Below are positions 15,939-24,122 of a stretch of 39,111 nucleotides of DNA, one piece after another. The stretch lies in assembly GCA_947626575.1 (NCBI GenBank), contig CANQSR010000017.1:1-39111 (forward strand). The letters run 5' to 3'. The notes beneath the pieces were generated by a model, which was not told where the DNA came from, made no database searches, and saw only the letters and a program-made list of their open reading frames with translations. Source of the DNA: an uncultured Clostridia bacterium. Its GTDB lineage: Bacteria > Bacillota > Clostridia > Christensenellales > Borkfalkiaceae. The position numbers and the translations under genes are program-made. How positions within the stretch are numbered: position 1 is the stretch's first letter; every line of letters starts with the position of its first letter.

Positions 15939-17744
15939 ATGAAAAAAATTCTTTCCGTCATTGCGGCCATCGTGCTTTTCGGCACGGGCATCGCGGGCAT
16001 GGATATCGCCGAACCCGTCGGTGCGTCCACAAGCAGTTTTTCGGGCTATGCGAGCGTCAAATCGCTTTCGAGCGGGCTTTCGATCGAGCCGTCGCTCGTT
16101 CTCGAACCCAAGACGGCCGACGAGCTGAAAGCGGCCACGTCGGCTTCCGTGAAGCCCGCCACCGCCCTTCTTACCGTGGATGCGGAGATGAACGCCGTGC
16201 TGGAAGGGGGGACGGAGCCACTCGCGCGCTTCTTCGATAGCAACGTGAAGAACAAGGCCATCCTCGCCGTCCGCATCGACCAAACGACGGTGGACGCCTT
16301 CCTCGGCTGGCTCAACAACACGTATGCCATCGCGGACGTCATCGCCGTCTCCAAGGACGTCTCCGTTCTTGCCAAAATTTTTGCGGATGAGAAGGGCCGT
16401 CTGGTGAACACCGTCTATGACCTCACGGAGGAGAAGCTCTCCGCCGACCGCTATGCCGAATGGCCGCACATCGCCGAGGCCAACAAGGCGGGGTGCAACA
16501 TTCTGATGTACGACGGCTCGGACGAAAATCTTCCCGTCGCCGCCGAATACGTCGAGGCGATGACCAAAGTGTGCTGGGCCTATACGGAGAGCAAGACGGA
16601 GGCGGTCACGGCCATCGCCGCCGGCTGCTATGGCATCGTTTCAAGCTCCCATGCGGACATGGTAGACGCCATTTCCGTGTTCAGCAAGCCCGGCTTCGCC
16701 CGCGCGCAGTACATTGCGGCGCACCGCGGCATCACGAAATACGCCAACGAGCAGTCGCTCACGGGCATCATGGCCTCCTATAACGAGGGCGCGACGCACG
16801 TCGAGATCGACGTCCAGATCACGAAGGACAACGTCATCGTCATCTGCCACGATTCTTCGATCACGCGGGTCACGAAAAACGCGGGCGGCCTCAACATCGC
16901 AGACGCCACTTCCAACGCCCTCTTCAAATTCAAACTTGCGGATTACAGCAAGCGTTACAACGAGACGTTGGCAAAACTCGAAGACGTCATAAAAGTGATG
17001 CAAAAGACGGACGTCATTCTCATCGTGGAACTCAAATTCGACAACGGTTCCGAGAAGGCGGTCAACCAGCTCAAAGCCATCGAGACGCTCAAAGCGCTCA
17101 TGGAGAAATATCCCGGAATCGCGGGGCATTGGTATGCCATCACCTTCTTCGCGCCCTATGCGGAAAAGATGCGCGAACTTCTCCCTGAGATCCCCGTCGG
17201 GTTCCTCGGCGCGGGCGCTTCGGGGATAGAGGGGACGGGTCCCTATTGGGGCGGCAGCTGGAAGTCGCTCTCGGATATCGGCGGCACCATCAACTTCTGC
17301 CGCAAGTATAACATCGGCCTCGACGAGATGACCTATGACAACGAAAACGACAGGATGGACCCCGCGACCAACAACACGGCGCAGGGGTACCTCGCCCGCG
17401 GCTATACGCTCAACACGTGGACGTTCGAGGATTGCCGCCACTTCGATATCAAGGCGAACGTCGCCACGACGAATGCGGCCGAGGATTGCGCGATGCTCGT
17501 CAAGACGATCTCTTCGGAAGCGGTCACCATGACGGCGGAAGAGTTTGCTTCGGGCAAGTTCACCTTCGAATGCACGGCCTACAACGGCTGGGTCACGCAG
17601 GAGCTGTGCGAGTTCGCGGTCGTGGAGCAGAGCGGCACGCAGGCCGTCGTCGTTCCCTTCCTCTCCCAGCAATACACGGCCGATACGGGAGATACGGGCA
17701 GCTTCGGGCTGTACGGTATGCCCACGCGCGTGACCATCGGATAA
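15939..17744 (+). CDS. Secreted glycerophosphodiester phosphodiesterase-family protein
   Basis: 601 residues from the ATG at 15939 (GGAGG 8 nt upstream). The N-terminus is a signal peptide without a lipobox, so the protein is exported and probably released or loosely attached. The C-terminal half is a GDPD TIM barrel: A-H-R-G (His262-Arg263-Gly264), E-I-D-V (Glu289, Asp291), C-H-D-S (His304-Asp305) and V-E-L-K near 368, which are the two catalytic His and the metal-binding acidic residues. The usual P-E-N-T after HRG is replaced by A-N-E-Q. Residues about 55-255 look like a second, degenerate GDPD-type barrel (A-G-C-N-I-L-M-Y-D and A-A-G-C-Y-G-I-V-S-S). GDPD enzymes cleave glycerophosphodiesters, including teichoic-acid polymers. 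It lies 15 nt after the Ig-like lipoprotein gene. Confidence 0.85.
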   Translation: MKKILSVIAAIVLFGTGIAGMDIAEPVGASTSSFSGYASVKSLSSGLSIEPSLVLEPKTADELKAATSASVKPATALLTVDAEMNAVLEGGTEPLARFFDSNVKNKAILAVRIDQTTVDAFLGWLNNTYAIADVIAVSKDVSVLAKIFADEKGRLVNTVYDLTEEKLSADRYAEWPHIAEANKAGCNILMYDGSDENLPVAAEYVEAMTKVCWAYTESKTEAVTAIAAGCYGIVSSSHADMVDAISVFSKPGFARAQYIAAHRGITKYANEQSLTGIMASYNEGATHVEIDVQITKDNVIVICHDSSITRVTKNAGGLNIADATSNALFKFKLADYSKRYNETLAKLEDVIKVMQKTDVILIVELKFDNGSEKAVNQLKAIETLKALMEKYPGIAGHWYAITFFAPYAEKMRELLPEIPVGFLGAGASGIEGTGPYWGGSWKSLSDIGGTINFCRKYNIGLDEMTYDNENDRMDPATNNTAQGYLARGYTLNTWTFEDCRHFDIKANVATTNAAEDCAMLVKTISSEAVTMTAEEFASGKFTFECTAYNGWVTQELCEFAVVEQSGTQAVVVPFLSQQYTADTGDTGSFGLYGMPTRVTIG

Positions 17745-17808
17745 GGGAAACAGGCAAAATATAGGCCGCAGGCCTCAATGATATCAAAAACAAAATAAGG
17801 AGATAACC

Positions 17809-19926
17809 ATGAAGAAATTTCTTGCAATGATGCTGGGTACCTGTATGCTCATGACGTGTTGCATCGCAGGCTGCACGGGTGGTCCGGACGAGCCGGAAAA
17901 GGAAGATCCGCCCACGCCGTCCACGCCGGGTACTGTTGACGAGACGGGCGCCAAGCAGACCGACCGCGCCTCCATCAACTTCGCATTCAACGACCTCTAT
18001 AACGAAAACACCTTCGTCGATAAGGAAAACGGGTTCGAAACGGCCGATGACGTCAAGAGCGCGCGCTTCTTCGTCGCAGGCGACTACTATACGACGTTCA
18101 CCGAAATGGGGAACAGGCAGGATGTCAAGCTCGAACTCTATAACGACAATGCGGCGCGCATGGTCAACGTTTCGGGCGGCATGGAATTTACCATTCCCAC
18201 TTCGGAAGATATCACCGTGGATTATACGCTCGCCAAGTACCGCACGCAATATACCTTCGGCGACGTCATCCTCACCGCTTCCCCCGAATCGGGCAACCCC
18301 TACACGGCGCTCTCCAACGGGTGGTATGTGTATATCAACGAGTGGGCCATCCGTCACCTCGTAAACGATACCTACCTGACCAACCAGAACATCGTGCGCA
18401 CCAACCCGCTCAATTTCGAAGTGACGCCCGTCGGCGCGGATAAGACTTCCGACGGCGAGCGCGCCTATCCCACCGTCAAAAACGGCGACCTTACGATGCG
18501 CCCCGGCTATGAAATTTACCGCTTCGACCTCGAAGTGAAGGATGCGGACGATATGGAACGCCCCTTCTATAACATCGGCATCATCCACGAAGTCAACGAT
18601 AAGATCAACGCGGCCTTCTTCGTCATGAAGGGCAAGGAAGATCACTCCGAGATGATGGATAAAATCGTGATGAGCTGGAACCGTATCACGAAGAAGGGGA
18701 CGCAGAAGAACTATTTCAACGGCGGCACGCCCAAGATCGACCCCCATTGGAATGAGGAGACCACGGCGTTCTTCAATCAATTCATGACGCAAAAGACCAA
18801 GAGCTGGGGCGTGTTCTCTTACTCCATGCCCGGCGAGGAAGAGAACCTGCATCCCGGAGAGGGGAGCTATGATTCCTATCTGAATGCCAGCCGCGGCGTC
18901 CAAAACTTCATCGAGGAGACCGTCTGGGGCGGCAAGAAGTATGATGTCTACATGACCTACACCCACCTCGGCAACGGCGCCATCCAAGATGATCCCACTG
19001 CCAAACACTATGAGGACGGATACGACGATCACCGCCACCACTTCCCCCTCGATATGGCCACGGCGCTCGCGGCCGGCAACGGCACGAACGGCAAGCCCGT
19101 TCTCGAATTTACCTACCAATTCACGACCAACAACAACCTCGTCGACCAAGAGATCTCGCCCATGTTCGATATCCTGCGCGGCAAGTACGATAAATATTTC
19201 GAGCGCCTCGGACAGGACATCAAGGCGTACGGCGCGCCCGTCATGTTCCGCCTCAACAACGAGATGAACACCGATTGGACGAGTTATTCGGGCATCATGA
19301 ACTTCCTCGACCCCGATATCTTCACGATGACGTGGAGAAGGCTGTATGATATCTTCATGGAGCAGGGGTGCGATAACATCATCTGGGTGTGGAACCCCAT
19401 CGCCGACAGTTGCCCTTATTCGGGCTGGGGCGAGGACCTCTGCTACTTCCCCGGCGTGGACTATGTCCAGCTCCTCGGCGGAACGAGCTATGAATTCAAC
19501 AACTACACGGGCGACGCTTCCACGCAGATGGAGGGCTTCCGCGACCGTTACAGCAAGCTCTATTCCAAGAACAAGCTGTATTTCAAGGAATACGGCATGA
19601 TCATCGGCGAGTTTGCGTGCGGTTCGGGCGGCGCCGCATCGGGCGAACTCGGCAGAAACCGTGCCGCGCAGGCGAAGTGGGTGCGGGATATGTTCACCGC
19701 GCTCAACGACCCCAACCCCGAAGAATACGTCAACCAGATCAAGGGCCTCATCTGGTTCAACTGCAACGATTATGTTGGCGATACCATTACCAACCGTCTC
19801 AGGTTCGCCATGCCTTCCGACCCCAAGATCGACATCTTCCAAAAGAAAGAGGATTACAGCGATTTGCAGGCGACGTGGGATGCCTTCAAGCAGGGCTTCG
19901 AGGACGCCAAGAAGTTAGAATCCTGA
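17809..19926 (+). CDS. GH26-like glycoside hydrolase, lipoprotein form
   Basis: 705 residues, ATG at 17809 after AAGGAGA. Signal peptide with lipobox I-A-G-C (Cys22) and a Pro/Glu/Asp-rich linker to about residue 45, so it is a surface-anchored enzyme. Residues about 60-300 look like a beta-rich accessory module. The C-terminal barrel (about 310-690) resembles clan GH-A family GH26: F-R-L-N-N-E-M-N with candidate acid/base Glu485, W-V-W-N-P-I near 528, Y-F-P-G-V-D-Y-V, and I-I-G-E-F-A-C-G with candidate nucleophile Glu601. In classic GH26 mannanases the first motif is H-E-M-N; the His is replaced by Asn here, so activity may differ from mannanase. The next gene is a close paralogue without a signal peptide. 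The 64-nt gap before this gene contains a small 5-bp hairpin at 17763-17775. Confidence 0.82.
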   Translation: MKKFLAMMLGTCMLMTCCIAGCTGGPDEPEKEDPPTPSTPGTVDETGAKQTDRASINFAFNDLYNENTFVDKENGFETADDVKSARFFVAGDYYTTFTEMGNRQDVKLELYNDNAARMVNVSGGMEFTIPTSEDITVDYTLAKYRTQYTFGDVILTASPESGNPYTALSNGWYVYINEWAIRHLVNDTYLTNQNIVRTNPLNFEVTPVGADKTSDGERAYPTVKNGDLTMRPGYEIYRFDLEVKDADDMERPFYNIGIIHEVNDKINAAFFVMKGKEDHSEMMDKIVMSWNRITKKGTQKNYFNGGTPKIDPHWNEETTAFFNQFMTQKTKSWGVFSYSMPGEEENLHPGEGSYDSYLNASRGVQNFIEETVWGGKKYDVYMTYTHLGNGAIQDDPTAKHYEDGYDDHRHHFPLDMATALAAGNGTNGKPVLEFTYQFTTNNNLVDQEISPMFDILRGKYDKYFERLGQDIKAYGAPVMFRLNNEMNTDWTSYSGIMNFLDPDIFTMTWRRLYDIFMEQGCDNIIWVWNPIADSCPYSGWGEDLCYFPGVDYVQLLGGTSYEFNNYTGDASTQMEGFRDRYSKLYSKNKLYFKEYGMIIGEFACGSGGAASGELGRNRAAQAKWVRDMFTALNDPNPEEYVNQIKGLIWFNCNDYVGDTITNRLRFAMPSDPKIDIFQKKEDYSDLQATWDAFKQGFEDAKKLES

Positions 19927-19945
19927 TCCCCCAAAGGAGAACGAT

Positions 19946-21877
19946 ATGGACAAGACGATCACCGGCCGCGCCGCGCTCGAAGAACTCTTCGGGCGGGCGC
20001 ATGACGGCGCGGATATTGAAAACGGCATCGGCGGGGCAAGCGACCTCGTGGGCGCAAAATGCTTTTCCGACGGCCGCTATGCGGACATGGTAGGGGGAGA
20101 CGACGTCAAGCTCGAACTTTTCGGCAAGACGGCGAAGCGGTATATCGACCTCTCCGCGGGCATGGCGTTCACGCTCCCCACGCGGGAAGAGGTCGCCGTG
20201 GATTACTCCCTTGCGGCCTTCCGCACGCAGTATGCCTTCGGCGATTGCATCCTCACGGCCTCCGCCGAGGACCAAAATCCCTATGCCGACCGCGGCGACA
20301 GGTGTTGGCACATCTATGTCAACGAGTGGCTCCTGCGCCACCTTCTGCACCCCGATTTCTACCGCAACCAGCATCTGACGCTCCTCAACCGCGACCGCCT
20401 CGGCATGCAGATCGCGCCCGTGGGGCAGGACGGCACTTCCGACGGCGAACGCGCCTATCCCACCGTCAAAGAGGGCGACCGCACGGCGCGCAAGGGCTAT
20501 GAGATCTATCGCTTCGATATCCGCATCGACGATGCGGAGGGCATCGAACGCCCCTTCTATCACATCGGCGTCATCCGTAGAACAGATGAAAACATCCGCT
20601 TCGGGCTGTTCGTCTTGAAGTCCGCAAAGAACTGCGCCGCGCTGATGGACCGCATCGTCGGAAGTTACACGGAGTTTGCCCCCGCGGGGACGCGCCGCAA
20701 TTACTTCAACGCCGGCGCCCCCGTGGAGGACCCGCATTGGAACGAGGAAACGCGCGCCTTCTTCCGTAAATTCATGGCGCAAAAGACCAAGAGCTGGGGC
20801 GTGTTCTCCTATTCCATGCCCGGCGAAGAGGATAGCCTCGTCCCCGGAGAGGGGCGTTACGACATCTTTTACGGGGACAGCGTCAAACTGCAAAAATTTA
20901 TTGAAAACGAGATATGGGGCGGGAAAAAGTACGATGTGTACATGACCTATACCCACCTCGGCAAGGGCGCGTGGGGGGATGCGGCGCGCACGCCGCACTA
21001 TTACCCCGTGGCCATGAGCAAGGCGCTCGCAGGCGGCAACGGCTTTGGCGGGGCGCCCGCGCTCGAATTTACCTATCAATTCACGACCAACAACAACCTC
21101 GTCCACGAAGAACTCACGCCCATGTTCGATATCCTGCGCGGCCGTTACGACGATTATTTCGTCCGTCTCGCCCGCGATATCAAGGCATACGGCAAGCCCA
21201 TGATGCTGCGGCTCAACAACGAGATGAACTCCGATTGGACGAGTTATTGCGGCATGATGACGCTTCTCGACCCCGATATCTTTACATTGACGTGGCGCCG
21301 TTTTTATGATATCCTCATCAGAGAGGGCGTGGATAACGTCATCTGGGTGTGGAATCCCATCGCCCGCTCCTGCCCGTTTTCGGGCTGGGGCGAGGGCCTC
21401 TGCTACTTCCCCGGCGTAAACTATGTCCAGCTGCTCGGCGGAACGAGTTATGAGGCAAACAACTATACGGGTGACGCCGCAAGGGAGATCACTTCCTTCC
21501 GCGACCATTACAGGAAGCTGTATGAGAAGAATTTGCCCTATTTTGCCGAATACGGCATGATCATCGGCGAATTCGCATGCGGTTCGGGCGGCGGCACGAC
21601 GGGCAAAGTCGGCAGAAACGCCGCGGCGCAGGCGGAGTGGGTGCGCGGTATGTTCGAAGAACTCAACAAGGCCGACCCCGAACCCTATGTACGGCAGATC
21701 AAGGGTCTCATCTGGTTCAACTGCAACGATTATGCGGGCGACGTCGTGATGAACCGTTTCAAATTTGCCGATGCGCCCGACGGCGTCTTGAACCGCGCGG
21801 GCGAGGATTACTCCGATCTCAAAATCACGTGGGAAGCCTTCCGCGAGGGCTTCTCAGGCGCGGAAAAACTCCGCTGA
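19946..21877 (+). CDS. GH26-like glycoside hydrolase, cytosolic paralogue
   Basis: 643 residues, ATG at 19946 with AAAGGAG 8 nt upstream. It is clearly homologous to the preceding lipoprotein along nearly its full length (shared blocks such as K-T-K-S-W-G-V-F-S-Y-S-M-P-G-E-E, Y-D-V-Y-M-T-Y-T-H-L-G, Q-F-T-T-N-N-N-L-V). It has no signal peptide, lipobox or linker, so it should stay in the cytosol. The candidate catalytic pair is retained: N-N-E-M-N with Glu426 and I-G-E-F-A-C-G with Glu542. The gene arose by tandem duplication followed by gain or loss of the export signal. Having one copy outside and one inside suggests that the same linkage is cut before and after import, or that the inner copy handles shorter products. 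Confidence 0.83.
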   Translation: MDKTITGRAALEELFGRAHDGADIENGIGGASDLVGAKCFSDGRYADMVGGDDVKLELFGKTAKRYIDLSAGMAFTLPTREEVAVDYSLAAFRTQYAFGDCILTASAEDQNPYADRGDRCWHIYVNEWLLRHLLHPDFYRNQHLTLLNRDRLGMQIAPVGQDGTSDGERAYPTVKEGDRTARKGYEIYRFDIRIDDAEGIERPFYHIGVIRRTDENIRFGLFVLKSAKNCAALMDRIVGSYTEFAPAGTRRNYFNAGAPVEDPHWNEETRAFFRKFMAQKTKSWGVFSYSMPGEEDSLVPGEGRYDIFYGDSVKLQKFIENEIWGGKKYDVYMTYTHLGKGAWGDAARTPHYYPVAMSKALAGGNGFGGAPALEFTYQFTTNNNLVHEELTPMFDILRGRYDDYFVRLARDIKAYGKPMMLRLNNEMNSDWTSYCGMMTLLDPDIFTLTWRRFYDILIREGVDNVIWVWNPIARSCPFSGWGEGLCYFPGVNYVQLLGGTSYEANNYTGDAAREITSFRDHYRKLYEKNLPYFAEYGMIIGEFACGSGGGTTGKVGRNAAAQAEWVRGMFEELNKADPEPYVRQIKGLIWFNCNDYAGDVVMNRFKFADAPDGVLNRAGEDYSDLKITWEAFREGFSGAEKLR

Positions 21878-21903
21878 AAGCAGTTATAGCAACAGTCAAC
21901 GCC

Positions 21904-21927
21904 CTGCCCGCGCCGCGCGCGGGGGCA
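21904..21927. other. GC-rich hairpin in the 181-nt gap before nanE
   Basis: The gap 21878-22058 separates the GH26-like gene from nanE and contains a G/C hairpin (CTGCCCGCGC pairing with GCGCGGGGGCAG, with a bulge) but no T-run, so it is not a standard terminator. It could be a processing or attenuation element. No convincing promoter was found in the gap, and the remaining sequence has no gene. Confidence 0.35.
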
Positions 21928-22058
21928 GAAAAAGGCGCAGGCAAGCAAACGCTGCCCCGATTCCTCTTTACATGCACAAAAAGCCGTTCCCGCGGCATAC
22001 GCGTTCGGGCGCGCCGCGGCGCACGGTCCGCCAAACTTCGATATGGGGTAAGAAAAAT

Positions 22059-22769
22059 ATGAAGAATTTGATTCCGAGGGGACTTGTAGTATCCTGTCAG
22101 GCATTGAAGAACGAACCGCTTTACGGCGGAGATACGATCCCGAAGATGGCATTTGCGGCCAAGCTCGGCGGGGCCGTCGGCATCCGCGCCAACACGGTGC
22201 GCGATATCAACGGCATCCGCAGGCGCATCGGCGAAGAGATGCCCATCATCGGCCTCATCAAACGGGATTACGAAGGGTCGCCCGTCTACATCACCCCCAC
22301 GCTCAAAGAGGTAAAGGCGCTCATCGGTTCCGCCTGCGACGTCATCGCCATGGATGCGACGGCGCGCCCGCGCCCCAAGGGCGTGAGCCTTGCCGCGCTC
22401 GTAAAGTATGTGCGCGAACACTCGGATAAGGCGCTCATGGCGGACGTCGCCACCTTCGAGGAGGCCATGGCGGCGGATGCGCTCGGCTTCGATTACATCT
22501 CCACGACGCTCAGGAGCTATACCGCCGAGACGGAGGGCTTCGCGATCCCCGACCCCGCGTTTTGCAGAGAACTTCTCGTTAACGTCAAGCACGCGGCCGT
22601 CATTGCCGAAGGCGGCGTCAACACCTTCGCCTCCCTGCGCGCCCTGCTCGATGTGGGCGTGGAGCGCGTCATCATCGGCGGCGCCATCACCCGTCCCAAG
22701 AACATCACGGAGATGTTCTGCAACGTGTTCACCACGCATGAGGGGTACATGTCCGGAGGCGCGCAATGA
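22059..22769 (+). CDS. nanE: N-acetylmannosamine-6-phosphate 2-epimerase
   Basis: 236 residues from the ATG at 22059, the usual NanE length; a longer frame from 21972 has an Arg-rich non-homologous extension and is rejected. The enzyme converts ManNAc-6-P to GlcNAc-6-P in the cytosol. Signature blocks are S-C-Q-A-L near the N-terminus, G-A-V-G-I-R-A-N, I-I-G-L-I-K-R-D-Y (catalytic Lys), I-T-P-T, D-V-I-A-M-D-A-T, R-P and A-E-G-G-V-N-T (catalytic Glu). The ribosome binding site is weak (GGGG). Its stop codon overlaps the next start (ATGA), so it is coupled to the Gfo/Idh/MocA gene. No nanA or nanK is in the window, so the source of ManNAc need not be sialic acid. Confidence 0.92.
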   Translation: MKNLIPRGLVVSCQALKNEPLYGGDTIPKMAFAAKLGGAVGIRANTVRDINGIRRRIGEEMPIIGLIKRDYEGSPVYITPTLKEVKALIGSACDVIAMDATARPRPKGVSLAALVKYVREHSDKALMADVATFEEAMAADALGFDYISTTLRSYTAETEGFAIPDPAFCRELLVNVKHAAVIAEGGVNTFASLRALLDVGVERVIIGGAITRPKNITEMFCNVFTTHEGYMSGGAQ

Positions 22770-24025
22770 AAAAATACTCGGTAGCCATTTTGGGGTGCGG
22801 CAACCGCGGGGCGCAGACGTACGGCGTCCTCATGCAGGCCCGCCCCGATGAATTTGAGATCGTCGCCCTGTGCGACAAATCCGCCGAACGGCTGAACACC
22901 TTCGGCGGCCGCTTCTCGGTACCCGAAGCGCTCCGCTTTCGGGACGAGGAAGCATTCTTCGAAAGCAAGCGCGCGGACCTTCTCGTCATCGCGACCATGG
23001 ACAGGGACCACGTCAGAGAATGTCTCCGCGCGCTCGCCCTTGGGTATGATATCCTGCTCGAAAAACCCATCACGGATAGCGAAAAGGAGTGCAAGGCCCT
23101 GCTCGCGGCGCAGAAGAAATACGGCGGCAAAGTGCTTGTCTGCCATGTCCTCCGCTATGCGCCCGCATTTAGGAAGGCGGCCGAGATCTTAGAGCAGGGA
23201 AAGTTAGGGAAGCTCGTGGCCATACAGGCCCTCGAACAGGTGGCGTATTGGCACGTCGCGCACAGCTATGTGCGCGGCAATTGGCGTTCCCGCGAAGAGA
23301 CCGCGCCCATGATCCTCGCAAAGTGCTGCCACGATTTGGACCTCTTGCAGTACTATGCGGCCTCGCGCGCAGTCAGCGTTTCCTCGGTGGGGGACCTTGC
23401 CCACTTCAAGGCGGAAAACGCCCCCGAAGGCGCGGCGGCGCGTTGCCTTGATTGCCGCTATGTGGAGACCTGCCCGTACAGCGCGAAGCGGATCTACCTC
23501 GACGATTTCCGCAACAAGGGCTGTCCCGCGCAGGAGTGGCCGTTCAGCCAGCTGACGGCGGCCTATCCCATGACGGAGGCAGACCTCGAAAAGGCGCTCC
23601 GCGAGGGACCGTACGGCCGTTGCGTCTACCGTTGCGATAACGACGTCGTCGATCACCAGCTCGTCGAGATCGCCTTTGAAAACGGCGTGAAGGCAACGCT
23701 CACGATGATGGGCTTCACTGCGGATATCGGGCGCATCATGCGCTTTTTCGGCACGCACGGCGAATTGGTTCTCGACGAAGCCGCCGATGCGCTCACGCTG
23801 AAAGTATTCGGCGAAACGCCCGTCACATACAAAATTTCCGAACTCGGCGCGATCGAAACGGGCCACGGCGGCGGCGACAACGGCCTAATCAGCGACCTCT
23901 ATGCCTTCCTCAGCGGCGCTGATGCGGGCGCCACGCCGCTCGAAGCCTCGGTGGAGAGCCATCTCATCGCCTATGCGGCAGAGCGTTCGCGGCTCAAAGG
24001 CGGCAAACGGGTAAAACTTCGCTAA
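22766..24025 (+). CDS. Gfo/Idh/MocA family oxidoreductase
   Basis: 419 residues. NAD(P)-dependent sugar dehydrogenase-like protein. The N-terminal Rossmann fold has V-A-I-L-G-C-G-N-R-G (residues 5-14) and the family E-K-P-I motif near 98-101, followed by a C-terminal alpha/beta substrate domain with an H-D-L-D segment near 192. Unusual is a four-cysteine set, Cys227-x2-Cys230-x5-Cys236-x16-Cys253, which could bind a metal; similar clusters occur in some members of this superfamily. The start overlaps nanE by 4 nt and GGAGG precedes it, so the two should act on the same pathway, perhaps oxidising or epimerising an imported sugar. A terminator follows. Confidence 0.9.
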   Translation: MKKYSVAILGCGNRGAQTYGVLMQARPDEFEIVALCDKSAERLNTFGGRFSVPEALRFRDEEAFFESKRADLLVIATMDRDHVRECLRALALGYDILLEKPITDSEKECKALLAAQKKYGGKVLVCHVLRYAPAFRKAAEILEQGKLGKLVAIQALEQVAYWHVAHSYVRGNWRSREETAPMILAKCCHDLDLLQYYAASRAVSVSSVGDLAHFKAENAPEGAAARCLDCRYVETCPYSAKRIYLDDFRNKGCPAQEWPFSQLTAAYPMTEADLEKALREGPYGRCVYRCDNDVVDHQLVEIAFENGVKATLTMMGFTADIGRIMRFFGTHGELVLDEAADALTLKVFGETPVTYKISELGAIETGHGGGDNGLISDLYAFLSGADAGATPLEASVESHLIAYAAERSRLKGGKRVKLR

Positions 24026-24036
24026 GCGTTTGGTCC

Positions 24037-24070
24037 CGCCCCCTCCCACGGAGGGGGCGACCGTTTTCTT
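24037..24070 (+). terminator. Rho-independent terminator after the Gfo/Idh/MocA gene
   Basis: A perfect 10-bp G/C stem (24037-24046 with 24050-24059, loop CAC) is followed by ACCGTTTTCTT. It lies 11 nt behind the stop codon and probably ends the main glycan cluster transcript. Confidence 0.75.
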
Positions 24071-24110
24071 AAAAAAATAAAATTCGGCCGTATTTTTCGG
24101 CCCCATGTGA

Positions 24111-24122
24111 TAAAATATCCTT
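24111..24122 (+). promoter_or_regulatory. Possible leaderless promoter -10 before the aldose 1-epimerase gene
   Basis: The start codon at 24123 has no Shine-Dalgarno sequence; instead TAAAAT (24111-24116), preceded by TGTGA, sits exactly where the -10 box would be if transcription began at the A of the ATG. A short GGCCG/CGGCC hairpin lies just upstream (24087-24103). No good -35 box is visible. This is a visual inference. Confidence 0.35.

Noticed and set aside
17593..19842. Long minus-strand frames (up to 749 aa) opposite the GH26-like, GDPD and GH31 genes
   Set aside because: They mirror strongly supported plus-strand genes, have no ribosome binding sites and show no recognisable motifs.
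21972..22058. A longer NanE starting at 21972
   Set aside because: The extra 29 residues are Arg/Pro-rich and do not match NanE N-termini; the family homology starts at the ATG at 22059.
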